The notes below the pieces were generated by a model. That model saw only the letters and a list, made by a program, of their open reading frames with translations. It ran no database searches and was not told the origin of the DNA. A stretch of DNA of 64,000 bases from Gemmatimonadota bacterium. GTDB taxonomy: Bacteria; Latescibacterota; UBA2968; GCA-2709665. The DNA is taken from assembly GCA_028874335.1 (NCBI GenBank), contig JAPPJY010000009.1, positions 1-64,000 on the forward strand, in the 5' to 3' direction. Positions 52,583 to 62,428 of the stretch are shown here, piece by piece. Within the stretch, counting starts at the first letter, position 1. Each line of letters begins with the position of its first letter. Position numbers and translations under genes: made by a program.

Positions 52583-53479
52583 TCACATCAGACGTTTGCG
52601 CTTGGCCAGGTAGTTGAACAGCACGGTATCGAACGGCTTCGTAGTGTCCAGAAGGACGTAGTCGATGAGACTTTCACGACATTCGCGGCTGAATCGACCG
52701 GTGAGGGCTTGCATATGGTCACTATAGTCGGACGCGACATGCCATGGTTCGGTGGTCACGGCGGCGCCGGTTTCGAGATCCACGAATCGGGTTTCGCGAC
52801 CGAATTCGAGGTCACGCTCCCTCGGGTCGAGGATGTGGAAGACGATGACTTCGTGCTTGCGGTGGCGGAAGTGTTTCAGTCCGGAAATCAGGGAACGGGG
52901 TTCGTCCATCAGATCGGACAGAACCACGATGAGGCCGCGGCGCACGATGCGCTCGGCAAGGCTGTGGAAGGTTGCCGCCAGGTCGGTGTCTTCGCCCTCC
53001 GGGCCGGTCTTCCGCAGCGTTTCGAGAAGGGCATGAAGATGCGTCCCCGCGGACCTCGGCGGCAGGTAGGAACGGATGCCCCGGTCGAAGGATACCAGGC
53101 CAACGGCGTCACGCTGGCGCAACATCAGGTACGACAGGGCTGCGGCGGTATAGGTAGCGTACTGGAACTTGGTGACGGAATTCGAGCCATAGGCCATCGA
53201 CGCGCTGGCGTCCAGCAGGATATAGGCCTTGAGGTTCGTTTCTTCTTCGTACTGCTTTACGTAGAGCCTGTCGGTCTTGCCGTAGACCTTCCAGTCCACG
53301 TTGCGCGGCGGATCACCCGGTATGTACTGGCGATATTCGGAAAATTCAACCGAGAATCCGTGGTACGGACTCTGGTGCAGACCCGTAATGAAACCTTCGA
53401 CCACAAGCCGGGCGACCAGATCGAGGCCGGACAGGCGGGCGACGACTTCGGGCTGGAGATACGTGCGGAAATCGGGCAT
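52583..53479 (-). CDS. DUF58 domain-containing protein (vWA-like)
   Basis: A 298-aa cytosolic DUF58 protein. The family start FSEYRQYIPGDPPRNVDWKVYGK is present, followed by a von Willebrand A-type metal site DASASM near residue 91. DUF58 proteins pair with MoxR ATPases, here encoded 20 bases upstream. Such pairs are thought to chaperone or activate membrane or periplasmic enzyme complexes. It is the last gene of the DUF4159-to-DUF58 operon. Confidence 0.93.
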   Translation of the reverse strand: MPDFRTYLQPEVVARLSGLDLVARLVVEGFITGLHQSPYHGFSVEFSEYRQYIPGDPPRNVDWKVYGKTDRLYVKQYEEETNLKAYILLDASASMAYGSNSVTKFQYATYTAAALSYLMLRQRDAVGLVSFDRGIRSYLPPRSAGTHLHALLETLRKTGPEGEDTDLAATFHSLAERIVRRGLIVVLSDLMDEPRSLISGLKHFRHRKHEVIVFHILDPRERDLEFGRETRFVDLETGAAVTTEPWHVASDYSDHMQALTGRFSRECRESLIDYVLLDTTKPFDTVLFNYLAKRKRLM

Positions 53480-53499
53480 GGGCGCTGGGAATCGGGAGA

Positions 53500-54495
53500 T
53501 CAGGGCGTGTCTTCCAGAAGGCGTCGCACGAGTTCAAGCGGCGTGACCCCTTCCGCCTCGGCGTTGAAACTGGTGACGATGCGATGGCGAAGCACGGGAA
53601 CGCCGACAAACTTAACGTCTTCAACCGCGGCGGCGTACCGTCCCTCCAGGATGGCGCGGGCCTTGGCGCCCAGAACGAGGAATTGAGAGGCGCGGGGACC
53701 CGCGCCCCAGTTGACCATGCGGGAGACGAAATCCGGCGCGCCATCGACTCCGGGCCGGGTCCTGCGGGCGAGGCCGACAGCATAGTCGATCACATAGTCG
53801 GCCACCGGAACCTTTCGAATAAGCTGCTGCAGTTCGACGATTTCCCGCGCGTCGAATACCGGTTCGACTTCCGCCGCGTAGGCGCTGGTTGTGGTGCGAA
53901 CGATCTGTTTCTCTTCTTCTTCCGACGGATAGTCGATCCACAGGTTGAAAATGAACCGGTCGAGCTGAGCTTCAGGCAGCGGATACGTGCCCTCCTGTTC
54001 GATCGGATTCTGCGTGGCCAGCACGAAAAAGGGCTCTTCAAGGTGAAACGTGTCGCCGCCCGCGGTAACTTCGTGCTCCTGCATGGCCTGCAGCAGGGCA
54101 GCCTGGGTCTTCGGCGGGGTACGGTTGACCTCGTCCGCCAGAATGATGTTCGCAAAGAGCGGACCCTTTACGAAACGGAAGTTCTTGTGGCCCGTGCGCT
54201 GGTCTTCTTCGAGGACTTCAGTACCTGTGATATCCGAGGGCATCAGGTCCGGCGTAAACTGAATACGGCTGAAGCTGAGGTTGAGCGCCCTGGCAAGCGT
54301 GCTTATGAGAAGCGTTTTCGCAAGCCCGGGAACCCCGACGAGGAGGCAGTGGCCGCCGCACAGTAGTGCGATGAGCAACTGGTCAACGATCTCGTTCTGA
54401 CCCACGATGATCTTTCCGATTTCGCCCCTGATACGGGCGTGGGCGGTTTTCAGTCTTTCGACGGCCTCGAGGTCGTCTGTGGGTTGTTTGGGCAT
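53500..54495 (-). CDS. MoxR family AAA+ ATPase
   Basis: A 331-aa AAA+ chaperone-like ATPase. Walker A is GVPGLAKT and Walker B is IILADEVNRTPPKTQAALLQAMQE. Sensor and arginine-finger regions follow in FVLATQNPIEQEGTYPLPEAQLDRF. It acts with the adjacent DUF58 protein. Within the operon it follows a secreted amidotransferase-like protein with a gap of 68 bases. Confidence 0.96.
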   Translation of the reverse strand: MPKQPTDDLEAVERLKTAHARIRGEIGKIIVGQNEIVDQLLIALLCGGHCLLVGVPGLAKTLLISTLARALNLSFSRIQFTPDLMPSDITGTEVLEEDQRTGHKNFRFVKGPLFANIILADEVNRTPPKTQAALLQAMQEHEVTAGGDTFHLEEPFFVLATQNPIEQEGTYPLPEAQLDRFIFNLWIDYPSEEEEKQIVRTTTSAYAAEVEPVFDAREIVELQQLIRKVPVADYVIDYAVGLARRTRPGVDGAPDFVSRMVNWGAGPRASQFLVLGAKARAILEGRYAAAVEDVKFVGVPVLRHRIVTSFNAEAEGVTPLELVRRLLEDTP

Positions 54496-54563
54496 GGTTG
54501 GGCGATCTTTCGCTGGGTGGTCGCGACCGTTTCTGTCGATGCCCCCGGATACCGGGGTCGCGT

Positions 54564-55922
54564 TCAGGTCTTGCGTTTCTGTTTCCTGGCTGCCGGGAAC
54601 AGGATGTTATTCAGAATGAGGCGATATCCCGGGGAGTTCCGGCGCAACGCCAGTTCCGTGGGCGGATCTCCCACGAAGTGGCGATAGTCTTCCGGGTCGT
54701 GTCCGGCGTAAAAGGTAAAGGTACCCTGGCCGACGTTTCCGTGGATGTATTTGACCTGGTCCGTACCGCTGACCTCGCCCATAATGGTGACGGACTTCTT
54801 GATTCGGCTCCGGCGAAACGCCGTGGTCTGGCCCAGAAACCCCCGGACAACGGGCACGTGGTTCTGTGTGAGCATGGCAGGCACCGGATCAAATTTTGCC
54901 GAGAATTCAAACAGCGTGAATGCGTCTGCGTCGGGTCCGCGGAACTGCGCACCGGTGGCTGGCGAGACGTCGATGTCCGCGTGTTCGTATTCCATGGGGT
55001 CCGTGACCAGGGAAAAGTCCTCGAACGCGATCGTCCTTGAATAATCCAATCTCGCCTGTACGTCACGGTCGGGCGGGTCCCCGTCGTACACCGTATCCAC
55101 AATGTCCACGCCTGTCGCGGCCAGGGCAATGTCGAAGGTATCCGTGGCGGAACACATGGCAAACACGAACCCGCCATTGGAGATGTATTTCAGTATGGCC
55201 CTGGCAACGGCGCCTTTTTCCACGGAGACCTTTCTGAAACCGAGGCGTTTGGCGAGGCTTTCATACTGCGCCTGCTGGCGCCTGTACCAGAGTTCACGGC
55301 CGTGGCTGCGGTAGAACTTTCCGTACTGACCGGTAAAATCCTCGTGGTGAAGATGCAGCCAGTCGTACTCGGAGAGCTTCCCCGCCAGCACTTCCTCGTC
55401 CCACAGAATGTCGTAGGGAATCTCGGCGTAAGACAGGGCCAGCGTGACGGCGTCGTCCCAGGGTTGTCTGTTGGGCGGCGTATAAACTGCAATTTTCGGC
55501 GCCTTTTCAAGTCGAACAGAGCTCATGTTGCCCTGCTCGATCTCCGCATAGATTCGAACGGCTTCGGCCCCATTGATGCGTTCGAAATCGACGTCGCGCA
55601 GACGTCCCTCCCCGGCCGCCGATTCGACGTAGTCCATCATAAAGGCGCCGCCCCTGTAGTTGAGCAGCCACTCCACCTCGATGTTATGTTGGAGCGCCCA
55701 GTAAGCGAGCCCATAGGCCTTGAGATGATTCGCCTGCCCAAGATCCATGGGGACAAGCAGCTTGTCTGCGGCCGCGTTCGAAGGGGCTCCGAACAGGCAC
55801 AGAGCCAGAACCATTACCCTGAAAAGCGGACTGGATGTCGTGCAAGGAGCGTTGTTGAAATCCATCACCCCGCGCGCAATCGCGACGGAGTTATCCCTGA
55901 AGAGACGGACCTGGATCTTCAC
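54564..55922 (-). CDS. Exported glutamine-amidotransferase-like protein of the MoxR operon
   Basis: A protein of up to 452 aa with an N-terminal signal region (LFRVMVLALCLFGAPSNAAA). The mature part opens LLVPMDLGQANHLKAYGLAYWAL and contains YRGGAFMMDYVE and GGFVFAMCSATDTFD, where Cys could be the nucleophile of a class I amidotransferase-like fold. Homologues are often labelled asparagine synthetase B, which I think is misleading. The GTG at 55922 directly follows the TPR stop codon; an ATG at 55865 is a plausible alternative start. Confidence 0.78.
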   Translation of the reverse strand: MKIQVRLFRDNSVAIARGVMDFNNAPCTTSSPLFRVMVLALCLFGAPSNAAADKLLVPMDLGQANHLKAYGLAYWALQHNIEVEWLLNYRGGAFMMDYVESAAGEGRLRDVDFERINGAEAVRIYAEIEQGNMSSVRLEKAPKIAVYTPPNRQPWDDAVTLALSYAEIPYDILWDEEVLAGKLSEYDWLHLHHEDFTGQYGKFYRSHGRELWYRRQQAQYESLAKRLGFRKVSVEKGAVARAILKYISNGGFVFAMCSATDTFDIALAATGVDIVDTVYDGDPPDRDVQARLDYSRTIAFEDFSLVTDPMEYEHADIDVSPATGAQFRGPDADAFTLFEFSAKFDPVPAMLTQNHVPVVRGFLGQTTAFRRSRIKKSVTIMGEVSGTDQVKYIHGNVGQGTFTFYAGHDPEDYRHFVGDPPTELALRRNSPGYRLILNNILFPAARKQKRKT

Positions 55923-57749
55923 CTATCCTGGCTCCTTGCGGGTGGTGTCGAGGATTCTGATCTTTTCTCGAAGCGCCCGCACCTGTTCCCGGGCCTCCGC
56001 GGCCTCAAGGCTGTGCGGATATGCCGACAGGACGGATTCGTATGTTTTCAAAGCATCCTGGTATTGTCCGAGTTTCCGGTTGTAGATCCTACCGATGGTC
56101 ATCATTGCCCCCGGGCACAGCGGGCTCCAGGGGACGCTTGCGAGAAGGCGCCGGGACATCAGAATGGCTTCGTTGTACCTGCCAAGTGTGTCCAGAAGCT
56201 CGATCTGGCTCGCCAGCGCCCGATCAAGAAGCCGCGACCTCGGGTGGGTTGCCGCAAACGTACGGAACGCCGCAAGGGCTGCGTCCGGGCGCTGCTGGCG
56301 AACGAGCCTTGAAGCCGATGCAAAGGATTGCATAACACCTTCGTCGTCCTCGTCCGCCTGCTCGAGCAGGACCGAGAGCCCCAGCGCATCGTTGAACGCG
56401 AATCTGTTTGAAGAACCCGACAGCAGGCTGTCAATGGCGGCGCGGGCGGCGTCGATTTCGCCGGAAAGAAAATGACACTCGGCAATACCGAAACGAGCCC
56501 GGGCGGCGTCTTCTTTGTCCCGCTGTTCACGCGCAACGCGGGCATAGACCGATCGGGCTTCCGCGAGCCGGTCCGCGACGACCAGTATATCCGCGATCTC
56601 AAACAGGGCGGGGTAGCGCCAGGAAGTACGCCTATTCGCGCCGGCGACCGAGCGGAACGCGTCCAGCGCGGCCGCGGTATCCCGATAGACCCGGCGCAAG
56701 AGCAGACCCAGCCGAAAGCCGGCCTCATGCGCATAGAGGGTTCGAGGAAATCGGTCAATCAGGCGCCGGTAAAGGGACACAGCCGTGTCGACCTTCGACA
56801 GGCCTTCGCTCGCCCTCCCCAGACCCAACAGCGCCTCCGGTTGGCGGGCGATTGATTCGGTGCCGGAAAGAAGTACCTCATAGGCGCCGGCCGCCGTCTC
56901 GAAACGGCCGGCCTCGAAGGCGTGTCCGGCGACGCGTAACAGGTGCGTCACGTGGAGCGGACCGATGTGTGCAAATGACGCAAAGACTCGCAGCGCCCGT
57001 TCCTCAAAACCCGCCGCCAGCGCGTACTCCGTGAACAGCCGCAGGGCAATCTCGTCGCCCGGATGCTCCCGGGCCTCCCGGCTGAGCGTAGCGAGAATTC
57101 GGTCCTGCTGGTCGCCCTCCCGCGCGAAATGCCTGAACCGCGTCTCGACATGCCCGAGTAATTGCGGCTGTTGGCGAACGAAGACCAGGTACTCGGCCAC
57201 GGCATCAGGATATCGCGCGAGCCGTTCCGCGATTTCAGCCATTTGTCCGGCGAACAGATGCGGGTTTTTCAGGATGTCCCGTCCCCGCCGGCAAACGGAC
57301 AGCGCCCGCAATGGAAGGTTGTGTCTCAGGAAGTTGCGCGCGACACGCTCGATCGTTCCCGTGTCGGCGGCATCGGCGACGATGTGGTTCCAGTGCGCAA
57401 TCGCTCCGTCAAGGTTGCCCGCTTCGGACTGAATGTCCGCCAGCCGGAAACGAACCGTCGCGTCCCGCGGCCTTTCGTGAAGGTGGGACTCCAGGAGGCG
57501 AACGGCTTCACTGCGGCGCCCCGTGCGGTAGAGGATGGATTCTATACGAAGCAGAATGTCGGCACGGAACGGATACCTCTTCAGGAGCTTCCGATAAAGT
57601 CGCAGCGCTTCTCTCAAGTCGCCGGAGGCTTCCTTCGCGCCGGCCTGCCGGAGGGTTTCCCGGGCTGTGGCGGCGGGCACGTCCACCGGAGCGAGCAGGA
57701 GAAGGGTCAAAATTACGAGGGCGGCATTTAATGGGAGCCAAATCTTCAT
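55923..57749 (-). CDS. Exported TPR-repeat protein
   Basis: A 608-aa protein with a signal peptide (MKIWLPLNAALVILTLLLLA) followed almost entirely by tetratricopeptide repeats, for example YRTGRRSEAVRLLESHLHERPRDATVRFRLADIQ and LGQYQDALKTYESVLSAYPHSLEAAEAR. It is a likely periplasmic scaffold. Its start overlaps the DUF4175 gene by four bases. Similar TPR genes are common in MoxR operons of Bacteroidetes. Confidence 0.9.
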   Translation of the reverse strand: MKIWLPLNAALVILTLLLLAPVDVPAATARETLRQAGAKEASGDLREALRLYRKLLKRYPFRADILLRIESILYRTGRRSEAVRLLESHLHERPRDATVRFRLADIQSEAGNLDGAIAHWNHIVADAADTGTIERVARNFLRHNLPLRALSVCRRGRDILKNPHLFAGQMAEIAERLARYPDAVAEYLVFVRQQPQLLGHVETRFRHFAREGDQQDRILATLSREAREHPGDEIALRLFTEYALAAGFEERALRVFASFAHIGPLHVTHLLRVAGHAFEAGRFETAAGAYEVLLSGTESIARQPEALLGLGRASEGLSKVDTAVSLYRRLIDRFPRTLYAHEAGFRLGLLLRRVYRDTAAALDAFRSVAGANRRTSWRYPALFEIADILVVADRLAEARSVYARVAREQRDKEDAARARFGIAECHFLSGEIDAARAAIDSLLSGSSNRFAFNDALGLSVLLEQADEDDEGVMQSFASASRLVRQQRPDAALAAFRTFAATHPRSRLLDRALASQIELLDTLGRYNEAILMSRRLLASVPWSPLCPGAMMTIGRIYNRKLGQYQDALKTYESVLSAYPHSLEAAEAREQVRALREKIRILDTTRKEPG

Positions 57750-60700
57750 CGGGTATCTTCGCGTTTCAATGCGTCCTGCATCAAGGTCTCGAAATAGCTG
57801 CGGATGAGTCTCCGGTACTCCGTGGCGAAACCCGCATCGAGCGCATCCCGGAGTCGACTTCGAAGCGGGTTATCGGCTTCGCCCAGATTCGGCGGCAACG
57901 AGCCCGGACCCCGGTACGCGAGGTCCGAACCTCGCCGGGCGCGTCGTTCGCTGCTTCGTCCGCGTTCGCGAATCGAGCGTTGCGCATCGAGCAGACGTGA
58001 GAGGATTCTCCGCTGACGTTCAAGCGTACGGCTGCCTGCACGGCGGTTCTTCATCTCCTGAATCACGGCCTCCATTTCTGAAGCGATATGGTCCAGATCG
58101 CCGAGCAGCGCATGCCGGCGGCTGCCCATCTGCCGGCGAATTTCCCGAACCGCCTGCTGGATGGCTCTCTGTCGGGCCGCCATCTGCGCGAGGCTCAATT
58201 GCAGACCCTGCTCTCCCGGCGACTGCAGCGACGAATTAAGCGCGGATTCACTCGTTTCGTTCAGGCCGGACTGCTGGTCGGCCAACTCCTGCAGACGCTG
58301 GAGCATCTCTTCCAGACCCACGGACGAACCGGCGGCGGAAATGTCCCTGATCGCCCTGCGGAGCGCTATCACGACTTCGTTCAATGCGCCCATCGCGTCC
58401 TTGCCCGTGTCGGCAGCCCTGGAACCGGCGCCGGCCTGGATATGGCCTGCTGTCTCCCGGACCCTGTTGAGCGCGCGGCCCAGCGCGGCGCCGGTTTCAG
58501 GCGTCACGAAATAGGTCCTGTGAGCGGCTTCCATCAAGTGGTTCGCCACGCGCGTCGCACCGGCCAGTATACGGGCCTGTTCGATCGCCAACGGCGCCGG
58601 ATCGTCTTCGTGGGAGATTTCGCCGGCCCTGCGCGCGGTCTGTTCCTGCGCGGCTGAGAGTCCCAGCAGGTTGTGCGTCATCCGGTTGAGGCGTCGTATC
58701 ATTGCTTCTTTCTGACGGTTGACGAAGGCCTGCCTGACCGCCTGGAGCTCCGTCGAGAACCTTTCGAGGTCTCCTGTTATCCGTGCACCATGCGTTCGGG
58801 CCAGCCCTGCTGCGCCTCCGCGCAGGTGGCGACTGACGGCCCGCATGCGCCCGGGGATGCGCTGCGCTTCAAACCGGTCCGCAAGTCGTCGGAGTTCGTC
58901 CGCCGCTTCGGGAAATTCACCCGGTTTGCCCGCAGTCTCCGCAAGTTCATCCTCAAATGAACCGGTACGCCGTGCGACTGCGTCCTGCTGCACTGCCAGG
59001 GACGAAGGATCGCGCTGATCGCCGAAGTTTTCAACCACGCGACGCTGGTCACGGGACAGTGCTTCCAGGGTTTGCGCCAGCGCTTCAAGGGTTTGCTCCG
59101 TTCGCAGCTGCCGCAGCAGGGCGATGGTCCGCTCCAGTGACTTTTGAAACCCTTCCTGTTCGCCGCGAAACGCCTTCAGTGCCTCCTCCACGGCTTTGGA
59201 ATCGACGCGTTCCATTGCGTCGCGGAGTTCCTCCATAGCCTGCTTCAAACGCGGCGACTTTATTTCGGAGAGCAGTTCCTGAATCTGGTTCAGTTTCAGG
59301 AGGGTTTCGTCCCCCAGAAGTCCCCTCTGTTGCATCCTGCCGAGCGTTTCTTCGAGTTTCCCGCTGACTTCCTCGAGCTTTTCCGAGGCAGTGGCCTGGT
59401 CATCGATCGCGGTTTCCAACTCCTTGCCGTGTTGCCACTGCATCTGTCGTTCCTTCAACAGCCGTTGTGCGATCTCTTCAAGGCGTTCCCGTACGGCCTC
59501 CCCTTCTTCCCTGATGGCAGTCATCCGTTCCAGGCCCTCCTCGTGAGCCTGTTGGGCCTGACGGTGGATTTCCAGCAGTGACGGAAAGCGGATGGTGAAC
59601 GCCGGCGTTTCCGTTATGCCCGGACCGGATACCGTGTTGCCGTCATACGCGCGCAGCCGGAAGACGACCCGATCCCCCGGCAGCAGGTCCAGGCCGGAGA
59701 GGTCCCACACATAGGTCTGGGTGAGTTCTCCAGCGCCCGGGTTGTCCAGGGGAAAGGGAAGGGCTTCTTCCGCCTCGACGTCGTTGAGTCGGTAACGGAT
59801 TTCGATCCTTGAAACGCCGTAATCGTCCCGGGCTTCCATGAACAGGGGAACCCGCATGTCTTCCCCCAGTTCAGTGTCTCTTCCCGGCCGGAGCAGGCGA
59901 ATTTCGGGAGGATGGTCCTGAAGAGCCACCACACGGTATTCTACAGGATTCACGCTGGCGATATCGTGCATATCACGCAAAGCGATTGTATAGCGCCGGT
60001 TCTGTCTGACGGTCAGATTGACTGACGCGACCTGACCCTCGACTTCCGCCATTGAAGCACTGCTGTCGTCGAAGCCGATTTCAGCCGCGCTCAACGGAAG
60101 GCTGGACTCGACGCGAAGCGCGGTCGAAGTTCCTGCGATGGCAACAATGTCACCGCCTTCGACGTCGCGGACTTCCCCAAGCCCGGTATAGACCGGATAG
60201 CGGTTGTCGTGACGAATTCGGACGACCATCGGCCGGGGTCTGGCGGTGACCTCATAGACGGGGGTTACGGCATCGTTCGCGCGTAGACGGTACTGGAACG
60301 ACCGTATCACGGCGGGAATCCCGTGTGCGATCCGTCCGTTGCGCACCGAAAGCTCAAGGGATGTCCACTCGTCGTCTTCCCGCAACAGGATGTGAGCGCG
60401 CGGGGGTACGAGACCGGACAAGGTGGCCGTAATTGCGAGGGGCTCGCCCGCGATGATTTCAGCGCTCCCCGGATGGAGGGAAATAAACGTCTCCGGCGGA
60501 CGGACGTAGGCCGTCGTCGGCGTGGCAAGCCGGCCGGCAGCCGCTGTAAGCGGTCCCGGAAGAATCGCGAAAGCCACGAGAATGACCAGGCCCAGCGCGC
60601 CACAAAGGGCTGCCGCCCGCAGGGGTCTGGAACGGGGAACCAGAGGATCCAGATTCAGCTTTGCGAGGACCTCATCCGCCTGAATCACGGCGGCATCGAT

Positions 60701-61081
60701 CATCGGTGACGAATAGCTGGCGTGTTCATCCGGACACCGGAGCTGCAAGGCACTGATCAGGCGCTGCTGAAGGCCGCCGAATGCGTGTTCGACCTGCAAT
60801 GCGACGTCTTCCGGTGAAGGCGAAATGAAAAATGGGCGAAAACAGTACACCACCGCAAGACAGGCCACGGCAAGCGCGGCGGCCGCTTCCAAAGCCACCT
60901 TGACCGCCGGCGAGAGATACAGGGCGGATTCCAGAATCAGTAGAACGAAAAAACAGGAAAGCGCACAGCACAGCATCAGGCCCGCGCCGTACAGGCTACG
61001 GGCGGCAACCTGCCTCTTCCGAAGCGCGGTCAACCTGCCTGAAAGGTTCCGGTATGCGTCGTTTGCAGAAATTCCGGACAT
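57746..61081 (-). CDS. DUF4175 family membrane protein with long coiled coil
   Basis: A 1111-aa membrane protein. Hydrophobic helices lie near 28-90 (GLMLCCALSCFFVLLILE and AAALAVACLAVVYCF), and a third near 155-178. A beta-sandwich extracytoplasmic part follows, to about 500. From there to about 1080 the protein is largely coiled coil, rich in Glu, Gln, Arg and Leu, with repeated Q-R-R-type heptads. DUF4175 proteins are typical of MoxR operons in FCB and proteobacterial genomes. A role in coupling the MoxR machinery to the envelope is an inference. Confidence 0.88.
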   Translation of the reverse strand: MSGISANDAYRNLSGRLTALRKRQVAARSLYGAGLMLCCALSCFFVLLILESALYLSPAVKVALEAAAALAVACLAVVYCFRPFFISPSPEDVALQVEHAFGGLQQRLISALQLRCPDEHASYSSPMIDAAVIQADEVLAKLNLDPLVPRSRPLRAAALCGALGLVILVAFAILPGPLTAAAGRLATPTTAYVRPPETFISLHPGSAEIIAGEPLAITATLSGLVPPRAHILLREDDEWTSLELSVRNGRIAHGIPAVIRSFQYRLRANDAVTPVYEVTARPRPMVVRIRHDNRYPVYTGLGEVRDVEGGDIVAIAGTSTALRVESSLPLSAAEIGFDDSSASMAEVEGQVASVNLTVRQNRRYTIALRDMHDIASVNPVEYRVVALQDHPPEIRLLRPGRDTELGEDMRVPLFMEARDDYGVSRIEIRYRLNDVEAEEALPFPLDNPGAGELTQTYVWDLSGLDLLPGDRVVFRLRAYDGNTVSGPGITETPAFTIRFPSLLEIHRQAQQAHEEGLERMTAIREEGEAVRERLEEIAQRLLKERQMQWQHGKELETAIDDQATASEKLEEVSGKLEETLGRMQQRGLLGDETLLKLNQIQELLSEIKSPRLKQAMEELRDAMERVDSKAVEEALKAFRGEQEGFQKSLERTIALLRQLRTEQTLEALAQTLEALSRDQRRVVENFGDQRDPSSLAVQQDAVARRTGSFEDELAETAGKPGEFPEAADELRRLADRFEAQRIPGRMRAVSRHLRGGAAGLARTHGARITGDLERFSTELQAVRQAFVNRQKEAMIRRLNRMTHNLLGLSAAQEQTARRAGEISHEDDPAPLAIEQARILAGATRVANHLMEAAHRTYFVTPETGAALGRALNRVRETAGHIQAGAGSRAADTGKDAMGALNEVVIALRRAIRDISAAGSSVGLEEMLQRLQELADQQSGLNETSESALNSSLQSPGEQGLQLSLAQMAARQRAIQQAVREIRRQMGSRRHALLGDLDHIASEMEAVIQEMKNRRAGSRTLERQRRILSRLLDAQRSIRERGRSSERRARRGSDLAYRGPGSLPPNLGEADNPLRSRLRDALDAGFATEYRRLIRSYFETLMQDALKREDTR

Positions 61082-61184
61082 AATTGAGGGAAACGCGGGT
61101 AAACAGCCCGTTGAAAAAGCCCATCCGGGCTACGGCCGGCCCTTGCGGTCGAAATACTGCGTTGCGCTCCTGCCCGTCGTGCGG

Positions 61185-61904
61185 TCAGTGCGTGAGCGCC
61201 CAGACGACGACGTTTGTCCCCATCTTCAACGCGGCATCCCGCTTTTCCGGCGGGTCGTTGTGTACCGCGGGATCGTTCCAACCGTCGCCGAGGTCGCACT
61301 CGTAGTTGTAAAACACGACAAGCCTTCCCCCGTGAAAGATGCCAAAGGCCTGGGGTCGTTTTCCGTCGTGTTCGTGAATCTTGGGCAGGCCGTCCGGAAA
61401 CGGGAAGGGGGATTGAAAGATGCCGAATGAAGGCGGCAATTCAACCAGCTCTTTATCGGGGAAGGTCCGCTTGATTTCACGACGAAACGCTTTGTCGAGT
61501 CCGTAGTCGTCGTTGGCAAAGAGGAAGCCTCCGTGTTCAAGGTACGTGCGAAGGCGCATGACTTCATCTTCGGTGAACCGGATATTTCCGTGACCGGTGA
61601 GGTACAGAACGGGATACGCGAACAGGTCCTCGTCCATGATTTCGACCCGGGCTTCCCGTTCGGCCGTATGGATCCTCGTTCGACTGCGGATAAAGGCCAG
61701 AAGGTTGGGAATCTCGGTGGGCCCATTATACCAGTCCCCGCCGCCGCCGAATTTAAGCCTCGCCATTGTGAATGACGCGGGAGGACCTGGCGGTTGTGCC
61801 GGACAGCGGGCGGCGCCAACCGTCAGAAGGCAGAACAGTGCGCAGATAACGCCCCGCCGGACGGATCGACCGGCGGCGCATTTGTGCCATTCGTAAGCGT
61901 CCAT
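61185..61904 (-). CDS. DUF4159 domain-containing protein
   Basis: A 239-aa exported protein with a signal peptide (GVICALFCLLTVGAARCPA). The DUF4159 domain follows with ARLKFGGGGDWYN, YPVLYLTGHGNIRF and a GGFLFANDDYGLDKAFRREIKRTFP motif. The Rossmann-like fold resembles amidotransferase or GATase-like domains. It is the first gene of the MoxR operon, about 100 bases before DUF4175. The ATG has AGGAAAG upstream. Confidence 0.9.
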   Translation of the reverse strand: MDAYEWHKCAAGRSVRRGVICALFCLLTVGAARCPAQPPGPPASFTMARLKFGGGGDWYNGPTEIPNLLAFIRSRTRIHTAEREARVEIMDEDLFAYPVLYLTGHGNIRFTEDEVMRLRTYLEHGGFLFANDDYGLDKAFRREIKRTFPDKELVELPPSFGIFQSPFPFPDGLPKIHEHDGKRPQAFGIFHGGRLVVFYNYECDLGDGWNDPAVHNDPPEKRDAALKMGTNVVVWALTH

Positions 61905-61920
61905 CTTTCCTGAGTTCTGC

Positions 61921-62018
61921 GTCCCGTTTCAGCGATACTCGGACCGGGCAAGGGCACGTCGACAAGCCGTTTCGACAAGCTCAACGCAAGCAGCGCAAGC
62001 AACGCGGTGAGACGGGAC
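61921..62018. repeat. Inverted-repeat segment with TTTCGACAAGCTCAA motif
   Basis: GTCCCGTTTCA (61921-61931) and TGAGACGGGAC (62008-62018) form an imperfect inverted repeat around about 75 bases that include TTTCGACAAGCTCAA. The latter resembles a REP-like motif at 10270-10300. The segment lies between the DUF4159 start and the YkgJ-like gene. It may be a small palindromic element; it encodes no protein. Confidence 0.45.
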
Positions 62019-62045
62019 ACGAAAGAGGAAGTTCCGGGATTCCGG

Positions 62046-62393
62046 TCAATCGGATTCGATCCGTAGCAACGGGTTAGACGGGTCCGGTACGAACGCGGGC
62101 TCCTTTTCGAAACTGAACGTGCAATCGAAATTCACATCGGCAAGGCATCTCTCGTCGATCGGAAACGCATTGCACTGGAGCGGCCGGTTCTCGTAGATGC
62201 TACAGACTGAGAATCCATCGTCCTGTTTGACAAGGAAGGGGCATTTGAACAGGATTTCGCAGCAGTTCCCACACCGGTTGCATTCGCCTGCAAGCAGTGT
62301 TGCCTGCTCGGCAACATAGGACTTTCGGAAGTGAACCAGAAACAAGCGGCGAACTTTCCCCACGGCCTGTCGAGCCCTGAACGGCATTTTCAT
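62046..62393 (-). CDS. YkgJ family cysteine cluster protein
   Basis: A 115-aa protein with the family Cys pattern: CNRCGNCC, then CPFL, VCSIYENRPLQCNAFPID and ERC. These cysteines probably bind zinc or an iron-sulfur cluster. The basic N terminus (RARQAVGKVRRLFLVHFRK) is not a signal peptide. It lies 35 bases behind the flippase gene and is probably co-transcribed. The function of the family is not established. Confidence 0.87.
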   Translation of the reverse strand: MKMPFRARQAVGKVRRLFLVHFRKSYVAEQATLLAGECNRCGNCCEILFKCPFLVKQDDGFSVCSIYENRPLQCNAFPIDERCLADVNFDCTFSFEKEPAFVPDPSNPLLRIESD

Positions 62394-62428
62394 GGTTTTG
62401 CTGAATTCCTTCTGTCGCAGCGTTGAAA

